In this document: positions 10,117 through 22,595 of the stretch, piece by piece
Position numbering within the stretch: position 1 is the stretch's first letter
Layout: the number at the start of each line of letters is the position of its first letter
From: Guadua angustifolia
Lineage: Eukaryota; Streptophyta; Magnoliopsida; Poales; Poaceae
Length of the DNA: 64,000 nucleotides
Assembly (NCBI GenBank): GCA_036346375.1
Contig: CM070508.1
Location: forward strand, 17,602,852-17,666,851
Direction: 5' to 3'
Program-made: the position numbers and the translations under genes
The notes under the pieces: model-generated
What the model was told of the DNA's origin: nothing
The model's database searches: none
The model's input: the letters and a program-made list of their open reading frames with translations, nothing else

Positions 10117-12422
10117 TTACGAGGTGGCTTCCTTCAGGTAAGCAATGAGATCAGCACGCTCCTGCGGCTTCTTCAACCCAGGGAATACCATCTTGGTTCC
10201 AGGAATGTACTGCATATGACAACAAAAAAGTCAGTCCGTGTTGAGTTATCAAGATACTGCACAAGCGGGGGCATTATAATCCGAAGGTAAAAAAAGCGTC
10301 AAATAGTGAAGGCAAGGTTTATGCTAATTATATCCAAGGAAAATCATTAAAGGACCATGGATTCTGTAGTTTTAGTAAACAAGCATACACCTACAACTCA
10401 AGCAAATAATTGAAATTATCTAGAAAGATAGCTAGAGTAGTATTTGTACAAACTATTGTAGATTTTCTTCTTTTTTTTTTAAAGAAAATTTAGATGTGCT
10501 GAAGGGAACCGGGCAAGTACTATGGCAGGACTAACTTCAAATTGGTTATAGACAATTGGGTAGAGATTGAAGAAAAGTATTTTAGGATGCCTGAACTCTG
10601 GACATAACAACAACAACCAGCTATAATTGTAAAAGAACTCCAGATTTGACCATGCTAACAAATAACAGTACACAAGAATCCTGATCTTATATTGCCTCTA
10701 GTTAAAGTTGCATAAGCTTGATTAAAGATTCATCCAAATTGATTTTCAAGAATCAGGTTGTTCTAACCTTGAGCCACTTTCGATCAATTCATTCAAGAAC
10801 ACAATATCATTAGTTCAAATGAGGTTTTCTACTCATAAGACAAAATCGACACAACTCATAGCACAGTCCAACATGATATGATAACAATTGTAACCAACAC
10901 AGTTTAAGCGCACTATGATAACAACTGTTTATAGCTATACTTAACCGCATCCAGTTAGCAAACAGCACCCAACTTCTCATATCCAAGACAATTTTATCAC
11001 GAGTGACCAACACCATAACATCGGTCTAAATGGTGCAGGAGATGGATTAGTTTCACTAAGACATATTTCTAAGCTTCTATACAGTTTTGTAAGAGAAGTG
11101 CGGGCCATAGTATGAGAGGATACGTCATATTATCGTCCACAACAGGCACAATACATCTCAGTAAATGAAACCTCAGATTGGATAGTTCAAACGTGACAGG
11201 CACAATACATCCCAGCAAAAAAATAACAGACTATCACAGAAAATAAAATTCTCTCAGGTTACTCAAGAGATCATTAACCATACCTTCTTAGGATTGAGCA
11301 GGTAGTCATACAGAGTGTTCTCCTCCCAGATCACAGCCATGTTCTTGTTTGCTGCAGAGTAGGAGTAACCAGGGGTAGTACCCGACTGCCTCCCAAACAG
11401 ACCATTCAAGTTTGGACCTGCAAAGTACAAACATGATTCTTATTATCAACTGCTGACCTGCACCACTCTTTCCATATGCTCATTTATCCATAGACAGACA
11501 GCAAAAGGACATCATCGAGGTTGTATCCTAAGCGGATCATCAGATGAACAAACTAGCTAATCTTCACAGGGAAATGGAGACACTATGCAACATTGTTCTT
11601 TGAAAAAGGAAAGGTACTGATAACCAACAAAATAACCAATCTGTCCAACTTCCATCGGTGATTAGTGCTTGTCGCATATTAGTTATTACCAGCAAGTATT
11701 CAAACGTCTTGCATATCAATTCCAAAATAAGCAGATGCCTAACAGTCCATATTAAATAATCAAATGTGTAAACTCGCATATCACAGAACAACGGGCAACA
11801 TCAACAAAAATAAATCTGGACAGGAGATAAATCTGAGTATAGACAGTTAACTCCTATAGCCAACAAGCAGCAATCTCGTCAGACTCACCACAGAATCACT
11901 ACCCATTTCGAAGCAACAACAATCGCTGAAGCATGCCCTAGTGCCCTACTCTATTAGACCATGAGTCGATCAACAACTAAACTTATGCACAATCTCTAAT
12001 CAAACAGATCAATAGCAGCAAGCATCAGACCTCTCAAACCATTGCATCTAATGCTAAAACAGCGCGGGCATCAGCAAAGCAACAAATCCACGGCCCAATC
12101 AACTACCCCACCACCAAGCGCACAGATCTAAGCACCACTCCACACAGCACAAGGCAGATCTATCGGTACAAGTTCCGATCTGAACCACCACTCTACATCC
12201 CACCACCCACACGGAGGCGGCAGATCGGACGAACCATCAAGATGCCCACCCCCCACCCGCTCAGCTAGATACGCTTAGCCTTAGGGAAGCCGTGGAGGCC
12301 GGGCGCTCACCTTGCTTGTGGCCAGCGCCCTTGTCGACGGTGTGGCACTGCGCGCACTTGGTCTTGAAGATCTTCTCGCCGGCCTTGGGGTTGCCGGGGG
12401 GCGCCTCCGAGAACGATGCCAT
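10117..12422 (-). CDS. CYTC: Cytochrome c, mitochondrial electron carrier (3 exons)
   Basis: Small haem protein of the mitochondrial intermembrane space that carries electrons from complex III to complex IV. Exons, in coding order: 12422-12311, 11417-11284 and 10209-10117; introns of 893 and 1074 bases with GT..AG ends. The exons join in phase to 112 codons, the usual plant length, ending in TAA. The protein starts MASFSEAPPG, typical of cereals, with the N-terminal extension of plant cytochrome c. The haem motif CAQCH is at residues 23-27 (His27 as axial ligand), and the second axial ligand Met89 lies in YIPGTKMVFPG. The C-terminus is LIAYLKEATS. The start is the only ATG fitting the family. 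A TGGGCC 'site II'-like box at 12453-12458, of a kind reported in cytochrome c promoters, lies just upstream. A hAT element sits 374 bases upstream of the ATG. It appears intact and functional. Confidence 0.97.
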
Positions 12423-12452
12423 CGCCGCCGCGACCGCACGCAAAGCGAGAAC

Positions 12453-12458
12453 TGGGCC
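12453..12458 (-). promoter_or_regulatory. Possible site II element (TGGGCC/GGCCCA)
   Basis: It lies 31 bases upstream of the cytochrome c ATG. Site II boxes (TGGGCC/T) drive respiratory-chain genes in Arabidopsis. A single six-base match can arise by chance and this one may lie in the 5' UTR. Confidence 0.25.
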
Positions 12459-12795
12459 TACGAGACTAGTCGGAGGAGGCAAAGGGAAACTTTTTTTTGC
12501 CTTTCTGGCTTCTGCCGGCTTCGAGGTGGGGCGTGTTCCATAGACCAGCATAGAGGCGGCGGGACGGGGGCGCGAAAGTACGATAATGCCCCAGGTTGTG
12601 GGCACGGGGGGCACGTGGGGCAAGGGGCGTTTTGGGGAATTGGGTGCGGTTCCAGAAGGTTTCCGTGTCTTGGAGAATAAGGGAAGGGGTGGGCGGCGCG
12701 TGGCTGGTAAGCGCTCGGTTCGGCGTAGGGTGCTTCTACGGCGTTTCGTGGACCGGGTCTTCGATCTACTGGAGTCCTCCTCTTTGACTCGTGAG

Positions 12796-13594
12796 TAGGG
12801 TTGCAATCGGATCGGATTTTTGCCGACCGACCGACCGACCGGATAGTTTTGGATCGGATTCGGATTTTTTTTTCGGATAATTTTTGGATTTGGATTCGGT
12901 TTCAGATAATTCATTTCGGATTCGAATTCGGATTCGGGAGACCACTATCCGTCGGATCGGTATATTCCGAAGAAATTTTCGGATATATCCGAATTAACTG
13001 GTTCGGATATCCGAACCGCCTCTGACTTATTATGCATTTTAGCTCTCCGGTCTCGGCCCCCACCGTCTCGGGTGCGTGCTAGCGGCGGGGCGTGCGTCGC
13101 GTCGACCTCTCATTGCCAGTGTGGCCTCTGCAACTTCTCCGTAGTGGGCCCTCGCCCTGCTGCCGACTTTTTCTCCGGTGGGGACCCGGCTTGGCAGTGG
13201 CGGTGAGCTTCTTGTCACATTAAATTCTTGTCTGGAGCACATGAAATGACTTCACCACCTCACATATCTCGGCACAAGCCGCCACGTCTGGAGGCAATTC
13301 CTCCATTTCTATACAAAGCTACGAGTGCATAGTTTTGAGGCAGATTATCGCTTGGCCCTCTACTTTACGTATGTAATCGATTATTTGCTTATCTGATGGT
13401 GAAGCTAGAGTACTTATTTGTATTTATCGAAAAAATTATTCGATCTAGTATCGATTCGCTCAGTATTCGATTGAATCATGACCGATATTATCCGTGCCGT
13501 ATTCGTATCCGGTACTATCCGAATCCGATAAAAAATATGGTTTAGGATATGGAAACAATGATATCCGACCGAATCCGAGCCGATTGCACCCCTA
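12796..13594. mobile_element. Non-autonomous hAT element with 8-bp target duplication
   Basis: The left end is TAGGGTTGCAATCGGATCGG; the right end read inward from the other strand is TAGGGGTGCAATCGGCTCGG. It is flanked by exact CTCGTGAG at 12788-12795 and 13595-13602. Length is 799 bases. Subterminal regions hold many GGATTCGGAT/ATCCGAA-type repeats, like transposase-binding arrays. No transposase frame is present. It lies in the upstream region of the cytochrome c gene. Confidence 0.85.
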
Positions 13595-13602
13595 CTCGTG
13601 AG

Positions 13603-14819
13603 GGGGACAGGGCAATCGTGCCCGTCGGTGGGTAGGGAATGGGCGGATGGACGGTCCTCATTGGTTCCCGCGCATCCCGCTCAGGTGCAATCGGGATTCG
13701 GGCAACACCGATTATCGCGGTGAGACGAGGCTCGCGTAGAAAGTGGAAATTCATGTGAATTTCGTCGATTCCAAAAGCGCCTCAAATTGAAAATGAGGCA
13801 AAATTGGCCGGTAACGCCACAAACATAGATCAGGATGGAACATATCGCCGGCAGTTTGCCCCCAAAGCCCACTTGTTCCTAGTCTCAAGGATGTTCAATT
13901 TTAGTGTACATCTTTGCTAGGTTACCGACCAAATTTTCCCAACAGAAACGAGGGAACATTGTTCTCTGAGGACCATCCGATCACGATAATCGACCGCCGA
14001 TAGCGATTGTGACAAGAGATTCAGTACAGCAGTTGGTTTTTCAACAGACCAGCCATGGATGCGTGAAGATCGATCCAGACCAGGGCTTGCAATCAACTGC
14101 CTGTAACGTTTGAAACAAGAGATTCAGTAATTCAGTACAACAGTTGATTTTTCAATTGATCAGCCCCTGATGCATGGCTATCAATCCAAGCCATCGATAA
14201 CTGACAGCAGGCCTTTCAATCAGTTCCCAAAGAGACGAAGGATAGGCAGGCAATTAACTATAAACCAATCAGTAGTTCCAGATGAACATTTTCAACAGAT
14301 GAAGGAGTGCTACTTACCTTTGAAACTTTTTGGGTCAATGTTCTCCGGCTAAAGCTCCATTTATTTCAGGTATATATACAATGTTCTAAGGAATTCTTGG
14401 ATAGTAGAGCTAATATACAATGTTCTAAGGAATTCTTGGATAGTAGAACTACGGCATTGGTGGATATGATACACGTAGCTACAAACACTACTACGTTACT
14501 CTAACAAGCGACAAAAGTGGCGGTAACGACACAAGATAGCTTCAACCGTGGACGCGGGGGTGGCATGGATAATGCTTTAATCTGCGCGGAATGCTTCAAT
14601 ATCCTGCACATTTTTTCACAGATATCTCGTCCAGCAGAATCCTAGATTGGAGAATTGAGATTGGGTCAGTGCCAGTGTGGAGCAGAAGCCCTGCATTGGA
14701 TCAAATAGATGGTTTTTAGTCATATACAATGCACAAATGCTGTATACAGTAAGCTTACTATAAGATGAAAATATTCTACATTTTGATAAAGAGTGTTTTT
14801 GGTGCCCATGATCAATTGC
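13603..14819. other. Intergenic DNA between the two host genes
   Basis: The stretch holds partial direct repeats (GATTCAGTACAGCAGTTGG-like at about 14020 and 14120) and the tandem duplication listed separately. The part just below 14820 should contain the 3' UTR of the WVD2-like gene, or a further exon if the alternative splice site at its end is used. No independent gene is seen. Confidence 0.4.
14379..14448. repeat. 39-base tandem duplication
   Basis: Two adjacent copies of a unit beginning CAATGTTCTAAGGAATTCTT, starting at 14379 and 14418. Confidence 0.85.
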
Positions 14820-17800
14820 TTACTTTGGCTTTCTTCCACCAACAGACAAATTATTGGGGTTCAGCTTGCTCACTATCTGAGATGGCCGGCGAGGTGGGGG
14901 AGGCGGCGGCGGTGGCTACAGAATCAAGTGAGCAAAAAGGTCAAATCCAATTTCTGGATATAGACTTGAAAATTAGGCATCCAATCATGAATATTTTGTA
15001 TACTCCAATGACGAATTGTGCAGTAACAAAATAAAAGCCCATACATTGAGTGCCCTCCTTCCAGTCTGCAAAGGAGTTACATTCTTTGATGCGGACATTC
15101 GAGATCGTACTGTCTCCTGAATGCCCTACAAGAAAATTAATCATGATAATCAGCACATCAGTAGTGTTTATTCTTTCATTATCTCATTACAGCTGTGCTT
15201 TGTCTGTGATAAGATTAATTGTCATAACCCAGTGGTATAGGTCAGCTTATACTGTTATGATGTATCATGCAAGATTCTATTGTTAGCTGCCTGGAAAAGG
15301 TTATGCAAAGTCACATAATAAGGTGCAAGCCTACTCTTTCCATAATGTAATGGCATCATCAGTTCCTAAATTTGCTCATAGGCTTCCCTGTGGCAACTGG
15401 CAGTTAAGTTCCACTCAAAGAAGATTTTATTAGTGTAGAGTAAGTCAATAGAGAAGCACTCAGGATACAGAGAAAACAATGTCATATAATCAACTTAGTC
15501 AAAAAAGCACCAGGTTATAATAAAAATGATAAGGACACCAACGTCCAACAATCTAGGATCTTCTAGCATCTGATCATCTGTCACTGCAGTACTACATGCA
15601 TGTATATTGGACCAATAGCTACAAAATAAGCTCAGAGATTGTTACCTCTTTGTTTGGCTTTCTGATGTTTTCTACGACTCGATTAGCTCTAACATTCAAA
15701 GTCAACATTTTCCTTGGCGGAAGGTTAACAGAACTAAAAAATAAGACAGGCTGTGGTTAGAGCAGTAACATTAAACCAATTTGAAAATCCAAAGAATTCC
15801 AGATTCATAATAGAATTAGCACCTTGATTTTTGTATCCCATCCACTTGATGTTCCATCCTTTCTTTGAAATAGCTGCCAAACGATGCAAAAAGATGAAAT
15901 CAAAATCAAAATGCAAAAAGTAATTACTTAAGAATGTCTCAATAAGGTTGCAACAGTAACCTTTTGATTTCTGGCTTGCCACTTCCAACAAGATTTGGAG
16001 TAATTGCCTTTTTGGGGGTAACCTGCACAAGGAACACAGAGGAAAAAAGAAAATCACTATGAGGAACGTTGCTGTCTTTTATGTTCTCCATGGTTGACTG
16101 AAACATAGAGTTAATCCTTTTCAGCATGTTTTAAAATACAATTATTGACATGTCATGGTAAGAGAAGGGATAGGAAAGTACTGTTGTGGCCATAGCACCC
16201 TTTGGATGAGCCGGCATTACTCTCAACCTGAAAGGTGTTATTGGATCCGATTTTAGGGTAGTCCCCTTGGCGATAGGGCGTCTCTCTCCAGTAGAAGGGC
16301 GACGTGGGGTGGTGGCAATGTCAGCATGCTTTGATGCACTTTCCCTGACGAGGCGTCTTTCAGGAGTTGAAGACCAACATGGGCTGGCAACATTAGTATG
16401 CTTCAGCCCAGTCTCTCTGGTGACTGGGCGTCTCTCAGCAGTAGAAGGCCTGCGTGGGGGAGCAACATCGGCATGCTTTGGTGCAATCTCTCTAGCGACG
16501 GGTTGCCTCTCAGCAGTAGAAGGCCGACGCAGTGTGATAACATCAGCATGCTTCTGTGCAGTCTCTCTGGTGATAAGGCGTCTCTCAGCAGTAGAAGGCC
16601 GATGCAGTGTGACAACATCAGCATGCTTCTGTGCAGTCTCTCTGGTGATAAGCCGTCTCTCAGCAGTAGAAGGCTGACGCAGCGTGGCAACATCAGCATG
16701 CTTCTCTGCCGTCTCTCTGGTGATAAGGCGTCTCTCAGCAGTAGAAGGCCGACACAGGGTAACAACATCAGCATACTTCTGTGCAGTCCCTCTGGTGACA
16801 GGGCATCTTTCGGTAGATGGCCGACATGGGATGGCAATACCAGCATGCTTTGGTGCCACATCTCTGGTTATAGGGTGCCTTTCGGCAGTAGAAGGTCGAT
16901 GTGGGGTAGCAACGTTGGCATGCTTTTGTGCTGGCTCTTTGGTGATAGGGCGCCTGTCTGCAGTAGATGGTCGATGTGGGGCAGCAATGTTGGCTTGCTT
17001 CAGTGCCAACCCTCTGCCGGCAGGGCGTCTTTCAGTAGTAGAAGGCCGACATGGGGTGGCAATATCAGCAGGCTTTCGTGAATCATCTCTGGTGACAGGT
17101 CGTCGTTCCCTAGTGGAGGGCCGTTGTGATGCTGCTGAGGAAGGTTTTCTAACAGCTATAACACCAGGAGCTTCTTTTGCCATAAGGTTGCTTCTTTTTG
17201 TGGTGCCAACCATACTGATTGCTCCTTTTGGCCTTCTTAATGACTGAATAGTTTCTAGCTTGGCTTTCTGGTTTATCACACTAGGCTTTCCTGAATCAAG
17301 TCCCTGAAATTATTCATGAAAAATAGATTATAGTTTATGGAATAAGTGTTTAAGTTCTAGGCATATCATAAATGCAGAAAAGAATACATATATGTCTGGC
17401 TAACTGCAACTTAGGTAGTAGGAAATTGTATAAATCAATCTAAGCAGGAAACTAGGTATTTCAAATGAGAGAAACCCTAACTTATGTAATCTAGTTCTCT
17501 AGTTCCACAAATAGTGGGTATTTTTCTTGTGCCATGTATGCCTAAGCAGCTGGAAATCATTATCGAGCCCAGGCCAGTATGCTGCTTATCAGAGAAAAAG
17601 GCATATGTAGATAGCAACAATTGTTCTGACAAGATGAAAAAACACGTCCAAATTTAGTGTGCCATTACCTTATTAACAATTGTGTGATCAGAAATATTAC
17701 TACAGGTCATCTTGACTGTCTTTGGAATAATTTTAGAAGCTTGACTAATCCGGGAGTTTTTCTTGATAGTTCTGTCAGGAGTCATCATAGTCTCATGGGG

Positions 17801-18408
17801 TATCCCCAGAACTTGACTATAATTAGCATTTTGCTGCAACATATCCATTCTGTCAGAATAATTTTCACCACTTGCATTTTCACTTATCTCTTGGCCAATT
17901 AGCTGTAAGCCTCCAACTGCTGAAAGAGTTGATGCAGAAATTCCATTATTTAAGTTCTCATACTCATGATCCTTGCAGCATTCCAGTTCAGGCTCAGATG
18001 TGGTCTCAGCTGTTGTGTGTTCCATGGAATCATGAACAAGTGTTCCGGATCCAGCAGGAGATCCATGCTCTGCAGCTGGTTCATCTTCTCCTGTCTGACT
18101 AGAATCACTACCATCACCACTGTACTCTAGATTAAGTTCAGTTTGTTGGTTTTGTTGTTGCAAAGCCTTTAGCTCCCTAATCCTCTTAAAGTATTCTTCA
18201 AAGTACGCCTTCTTCTTTGCAACTAATCCATTGAACTTAACAAACTCTTCGTGACGCCTGTCGTTGGTAAATACAGACCACTTCTCCCATGCTAGTGATT
18301 CCAACTCAAATCTTCCAAAAGATATGGAACCATGATCAAACACTTGTCGTGCTCCCTAAAGGAAGAAATGACACAGATAAAAAAGAGTGAGATTATTAAC
18401 AAAGGTGA

Positions 18409-18455
<47 letters not shown>

Positions 18456-18638
18456 TGTTAACACGGAAGTTCTGCACATTTTATTACATCTGGTAAATTC
18501 TTTTGGCTGAACATTATACATACCAATAAAAAGATGTATGGTGCACGCGTGTGTGAGAGAGTTTACCTGAGAACTATCCTGCACGGATGATTCCTCCTGT
18601 GGCCATGCAAAATAATTTTGATTGACCTCAGTTGCCAT
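14820..18638 (-). CDS. WVD2-like 7-type TPX2-family microtubule protein (8 coding exons)
   Basis: Expected to bind cortical microtubules (TPX2/WVD2 family). Coding exons in order: 18638-18567, 18355-17669, 17303-16182, 16022-15961, 15873-15823, 15733-15646, 15125-15045, 14915-14820. All introns have GT..AG ends and all phases agree, giving 752 codons. It starts MATEVNQNYFAW. Exon 2 holds the family block FGRF (37-40), AWEKWS (46-51) and the basic helix LVAKKKAYFEEYFKRIREL (68-86). Residues 313-611 are about 12 repeats of ~27 residues built on RPSTAERR. The end is a run of eight prolines followed by RRPSQIVSKL. Two points are uncertain: the acceptor of exon 5 (15873 keeps phase; 15862 would not), and the end, because the final AAAG-TAA overlaps a possible donor GTAAGC, so a further 3' exon could exist. 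The similarity is from memory of annotated grass WDL7-like proteins. Confidence 0.8.
16230..17126 (-). repeat. Coding minisatellite in the WVD2-like gene (~81-base unit)
   Basis: About 12 tandem in-frame units of roughly 81 bases encode variants of RPSTAERRLITRETAQKHAD. Units in the middle (about 16500-16760) are nearly identical; outer units are diverged, and one unit lacks a residue (RPSTERC). The product is basic and rich in Ser/Thr/Pro. The opposite strand is also largely open across the repeat, which produces long spurious frames. Confidence 0.85.
18410..18455. repeat. (TG)n(AG)n microsatellite in the first coding intron
   Basis: Compound TG then AG run inside the intron between exons 18638-18567 and 18355-17669. 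Confidence 0.9.
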
Positions 18639-20180
18639 ATTGTATTGCACGGCTAATTCATTATAGTTGAAAAAACGCTAGCAAACACTGCAAAATAAAA
18701 AAAAAAGTCATAATCATAAGCAGAAAGCTATAATTATGGTTTCGTTTGACGTCAAGCATAAAGGTACTTGACAAAAATGTTCACTGTTTTTACCACAGAC
18801 TAATGACCCAAATAACTGGGGCTAGCTGCACCAGAAAGTCCCAAAATCCAACCCACCACCCTAGTTTGAGTACAAGTGTACAACTTGCGACTTCTCGCAT
18901 AAGAACAAGCGCTGTCGCACAAGGAAGAATGAGACCCTCGTGTAGAATTTTTAACGGGACTGATAAATATATAGAGAAGTATAAGCTCAAATACCATGTC
19001 ACCAAGCACTGAAATTGGTATAATTCCCCCAAAGTCCACTCTTTTTGTGATAAAATTCTTGTTAGCCGCAAATTAAAACATGATACGTTCATGAATCATG
19101 ATCACTTCCAACCGCACCATCGGTCCCTAAACATCTGTCACCACACCTACCCTCAGAAGCCAACAGTTCACCTACACGAAATTTCAGCAGTCCATACGCC
19201 AACCAGTCAAACAAGTAAATATCCATACTAATTAGGCCGCCAAGAAACAGCAACATCGCAAATGAAAACAAGACGAAATGGGAGAGTACACAATCCCATA
19301 AAGAAAGGGCAAAGGTTGCATCATTTTATCGTAACCAAGCTAACTTCTAGAAATTGAAACATCTGAGCTACATATTTAAAAAGAAAGGCGCAAATAACTA
19401 CAACAGCTGCAAAGAACTCATGCTAAACTACTAGTACAATTGAGCTGAAATGATGAAAGTTCGTTGAACTAATGAAATTCCTAAGCATTTACAGGATTTG
19501 GCATGGGTGGAATCAGAAAATAACACCAGGAGAATTGCTACGACTTTTGAGAACCTTTTGGAAGGCAGAATTTGCCAAAATCATGCCCTAGATAACGTTC
19601 TTACCAACATTAGTGACAAAATAGAAACGCAAGGCAACATTAGTGACAAAATAATCAGGAGAATAGAAGGAAAGATTATTTTCAAAAAAAAAACAGTGGT
19701 GGGGTGGGGGTGGGGGTGGATTGGGAGTAGCTACCAGAATCAGATGTACCTTTTTTAAGAACACCAGCAACCTTCAAAGACAAGAGAGAAAAGGGATAAA
19801 AAAAAAGGAAAAGAATCGCGTCGAAAGAAACAAATCAAGAAATCCCCCACCTCAAGAACCAAGAAACGCGGCAGCAAGAACAAGCAAAGAAACCCAATCC
19901 AGCAGCATTGCCGAATTCCGCACCGCTCCCCGAATCCAACCCGTCCCCAACTCCCATCCAAAAAAAAAAAAAAACAGTCCAGGAAAACCTACGGCGAACG
20001 GGCCCAGCCAGAGCCATCCCTACCAGGAACCGCAGGCCACCAGTCGGCCACCGGCGCATCGGATCCGGCGAGCCACCGTCTCTCAGATCCAGAGAACAAC
20101 TGCTCGCAGAAGAAGCACTGTGGCTTCTCCTTCCCCTTCGTGACTGCAGCCCCTGCTCTGGCTCGCCTACGGATGGGTGT
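18639..20180 (-). other. 5' UTR and leader intron of the WVD2-like gene (inferred)
   Basis: A good acceptor (TTTTATTTTGCAG) ends at 18688, so 18639-18687 is probably 5' UTR spliced to an upstream non-coding exon. A GC-richer block at about 19850-20180 is the likely first exon; one candidate donor is CTTGAG|GTGGGGGATT near 19850. No TATA box was recognised. The remainder is intron-like, with no other gene seen. Confidence 0.4.
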
Positions 20181-20747
20181 ACCAAGAGATGTCTACCGAA
20201 AAGTCCTTGATTTGATTTTGCTTCCGCCGCTGCTGGTGGTGGATGGTACAGCATGTATGGATGGATGGTGGTGTTAATTGCTACGGGGATTCCTTCCTTG
20301 CGTACTGCGCGCCTGATTAGGTGCGGATTAGCGACAGGCAGTGTGACTGTCAAGTTACCGCTGCTTAGTCACTGACTACTAGTATACCAGTGAACTCTGT
20401 ATTTTCATTTCTCTTTTTTCGACGTTGGACTTGGAGTATAGAAAAACAGGAGGGACGAAGGAAGGTACGAAAGTTTTATGGGTTTATAATTTGTTTAAGA
20501 AAAAAAATATAATCTCTTTACTTTGAATTCAAATTTGGTTCTTAGATATAGATAGTGTGGGGTGCACCACAATAGCATATTAGTACTATAAATTAGTATG
20601 TTCGGCCTTTTGTGGTGTTCACTTTTTTTTAGATTTTGTAAGGCTCGCTGTCAGCGCCTCTCTGCCCAACTCGTCATTTTGAAAGCAAAATAAAACATTT
20701 CTTTTCGAGCTACAATAACATCTTTTTTGAGGGGGTGGCCGGCCTCC
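20181..20747. other. Upstream region of the WVD2-like gene
   Basis: AT-rich, without ORFs. It probably contains the promoter, but I could not identify a specific element. Confidence 0.3.
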
Positions 20748-20750
20748 TTA

Positions 20751-21106
20751 GAGCAACTCTAACCCAAACCCCTATATTTTCCCTCTAAATCACTTATTTA
20801 GGGGTGGTATAAAAATTAAGGGTACTCTATATCAACTTTGTCTCCAACCCATACTCCCTATTGCTCACCCCTATTATTTATCTAAACATTATTATTACTT
20901 TGCACCCATGAATTATTATTTTAAAATGAATAAAAAAATGCCAAAGAAAATAATAGGGGCAAAGAGAAGCCCCCTAGATGTAGGGGTGAGAGAGTACCTC
21001 CCTAAAATAGGGGTTTATAATAGGGGTTGGGTTGGAGCTTATATTTTTCTAAGTCTCTTTATAATTTAGGATAGGAGGAGGTTTAGGGGTTGGGTTGGGG
21101 TTGCTG
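20751..21106. mobile_element. PIF/Harbinger-type MITE with TTA target duplication
   Basis: The left end is GAGCAACTCTAACCCAAACC; the right end read inward is CAGCAACCCCAACCCAACCC. It is flanked by TTA at 20748-20750 and 21107-21109. Length is 356 bases, with an internal inverted structure (AAACCCCTAT ... ATAGGGGTTT) and no ORF. TIR style and a 3-base TTA duplication fit the PIF/Harbinger group. Confidence 0.75.
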
Positions 21107-21109
21107 TTA

Positions 21110-22258
21110 GGCTGCAAAGCACTTTTGAGTTAGGTTTGTTTCTCAAAGACCCCAGCATTCCGTCCGAATTATTGAATACCATGTGTGGGGAAGGTGACAA
21201 ATACCAACAAGTTTAGGCTTCTATGGAGTTTCCCCTTATCGCCCTTTTGTAGCCTCGTGTGCTCTTCATTTTTCTTATCTTTTTTTTCTGTTCGGAAAAA
21301 TGTCTTTCCCCTATTTAGTGGGGTCTTTTTTGGTTAACGGTTCTTTTATCCTTCTCTTGAATTAAACAACGAGAAAGTTGGCTATATGCTAACGAAATGT
21401 TCCAGTTTAGGTATGTGGGCATTCTGGCCAGGTTTTTAAAACTGGTCTAGGGCACGGTGGCAAGATTCGGTTCAAAATCCGGCATGGTACGATACTATAG
21501 TATGAATCATACTGGACTCAAGAACTGAGTACGATGGGCGGTCTGGCCCGGTACGACAATGTAGCACAGGCCGTACCGGGTCCGATGATCCTGGGTATGA
21601 GGAAAAAGCCCAGCATGAAAGTCACCGACCTGTAGAACATGAGCGCCATAAATGCGTCCAACAGCATAGATGACACCCCCGCTGCCTACACCTAAGAGAT
21701 ATGGACAAGAGGGAAGAAAGAGCTGAGAGAGATTGAGATCTCTCTTTCACCCGTCTCTCTCAATCTCCCTCTCTCATCCATCTCTCTCAATCTTTTTCAC
21801 CTATCTCCCTCGCTCCCTTTCTCGCCCATTGCCTCTTCTCTCGCCTATATTAAGCACATCTCTCTCGCCCTATGTAATTGTTCAAGAATAAATAAATTTT
21901 AGTTTCTTTTCCCATAATATTTGTGTCCACTGCCTCAACTCTATATGTCTCTGGCTCCTTTCCTCTCATGCAATAGTGCAAATGAGTCGGACCTAGACCA
22001 AAGATCTAAGCAAGCAGTACAGAAGTGCAAATAGGTCGTGTTGGGCTTCTTGAAGCTTAGAAATTTGGGTCGATCTGACAAGCGGCATGGCGAACCTGAC
22101 GAGCCGTCCTTGACCAGTCTGGTTTAGACATGAAGCATAATAGTTCTTGTGCTAGATGGTCCAACACGATACAGCCCCCACCACTGAAAATAGTTGGGTT
22201 CACCTTAATACCACATGAACTTTTCAAATCTCCTTAATGTACGTACCACTATGTCACC
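21110..22258. other. Unassigned intergenic DNA
   Basis: It includes a CGGTACGATACTATAGTATG-type segment near 21480 and a CT-rich stretch (21725-21870, repeated CTCTCTCAATCT). I see no gene or bounded element. Confidence 0.3.
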
Positions 22259-22268
22259 TATTCGTCAC

Positions 22269-22595
22269 GAATTATTTTTTTAATAATATTTGAAAAATAA
22301 AAAATTATAAAAATAATAAGCCAAGATTAAAAATTACAAACATATGTCGCTATTTGAAATGGAGACAAAGGCCTGTCGTCATTCCAAATGGCAACAGAGG
22401 CCTATCGCCAAACTTCCCTTTCTTTCTCCTGCGCTTGCTTAGTGGAGATGAAACTCTCTGTTGCCATTTCAATTGGTGACAGAGAGTCTGTCGCCATTTG
22501 AAATGACTACAGGAAGGAATATTTGTAATTTTTAATTTCGGCGTATTATTTCTGTAAATTTTTACTTTTTTGAATATTATTTAAAAAAATAATTC
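22269..22595. mobile_element. MULE-like MITE with 10-bp target duplication
   Basis: The left end is GAATTATTTTTTTAATAATA; the right end read inward is GAATTATTTTTTTAAATAAT. It is flanked by exact TATTCGTCAC at 22259-22268 and 22596-22605. Length is 327 bases. A duplication of 9-11 bases is characteristic of Mutator-like elements. The centre has repeated inverted TTTGAAATGG/CCATTTCAAA motifs and no ORF. Confidence 0.75.

Noticed and set aside
12261..12914. 217-codon minus-strand frame extending cytochrome c upstream
   Set aside because: It is simply the first cytochrome c exon read through its 5' UTR and promoter, and through the intron donor on the other side. The family start is the ATG at 12422.
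16267..17247. Long plus-strand ORFs across the 16-17 kb region
   Set aside because: Mirror images of the coding minisatellite on the minus strand; repeats without stops open several frames at once.
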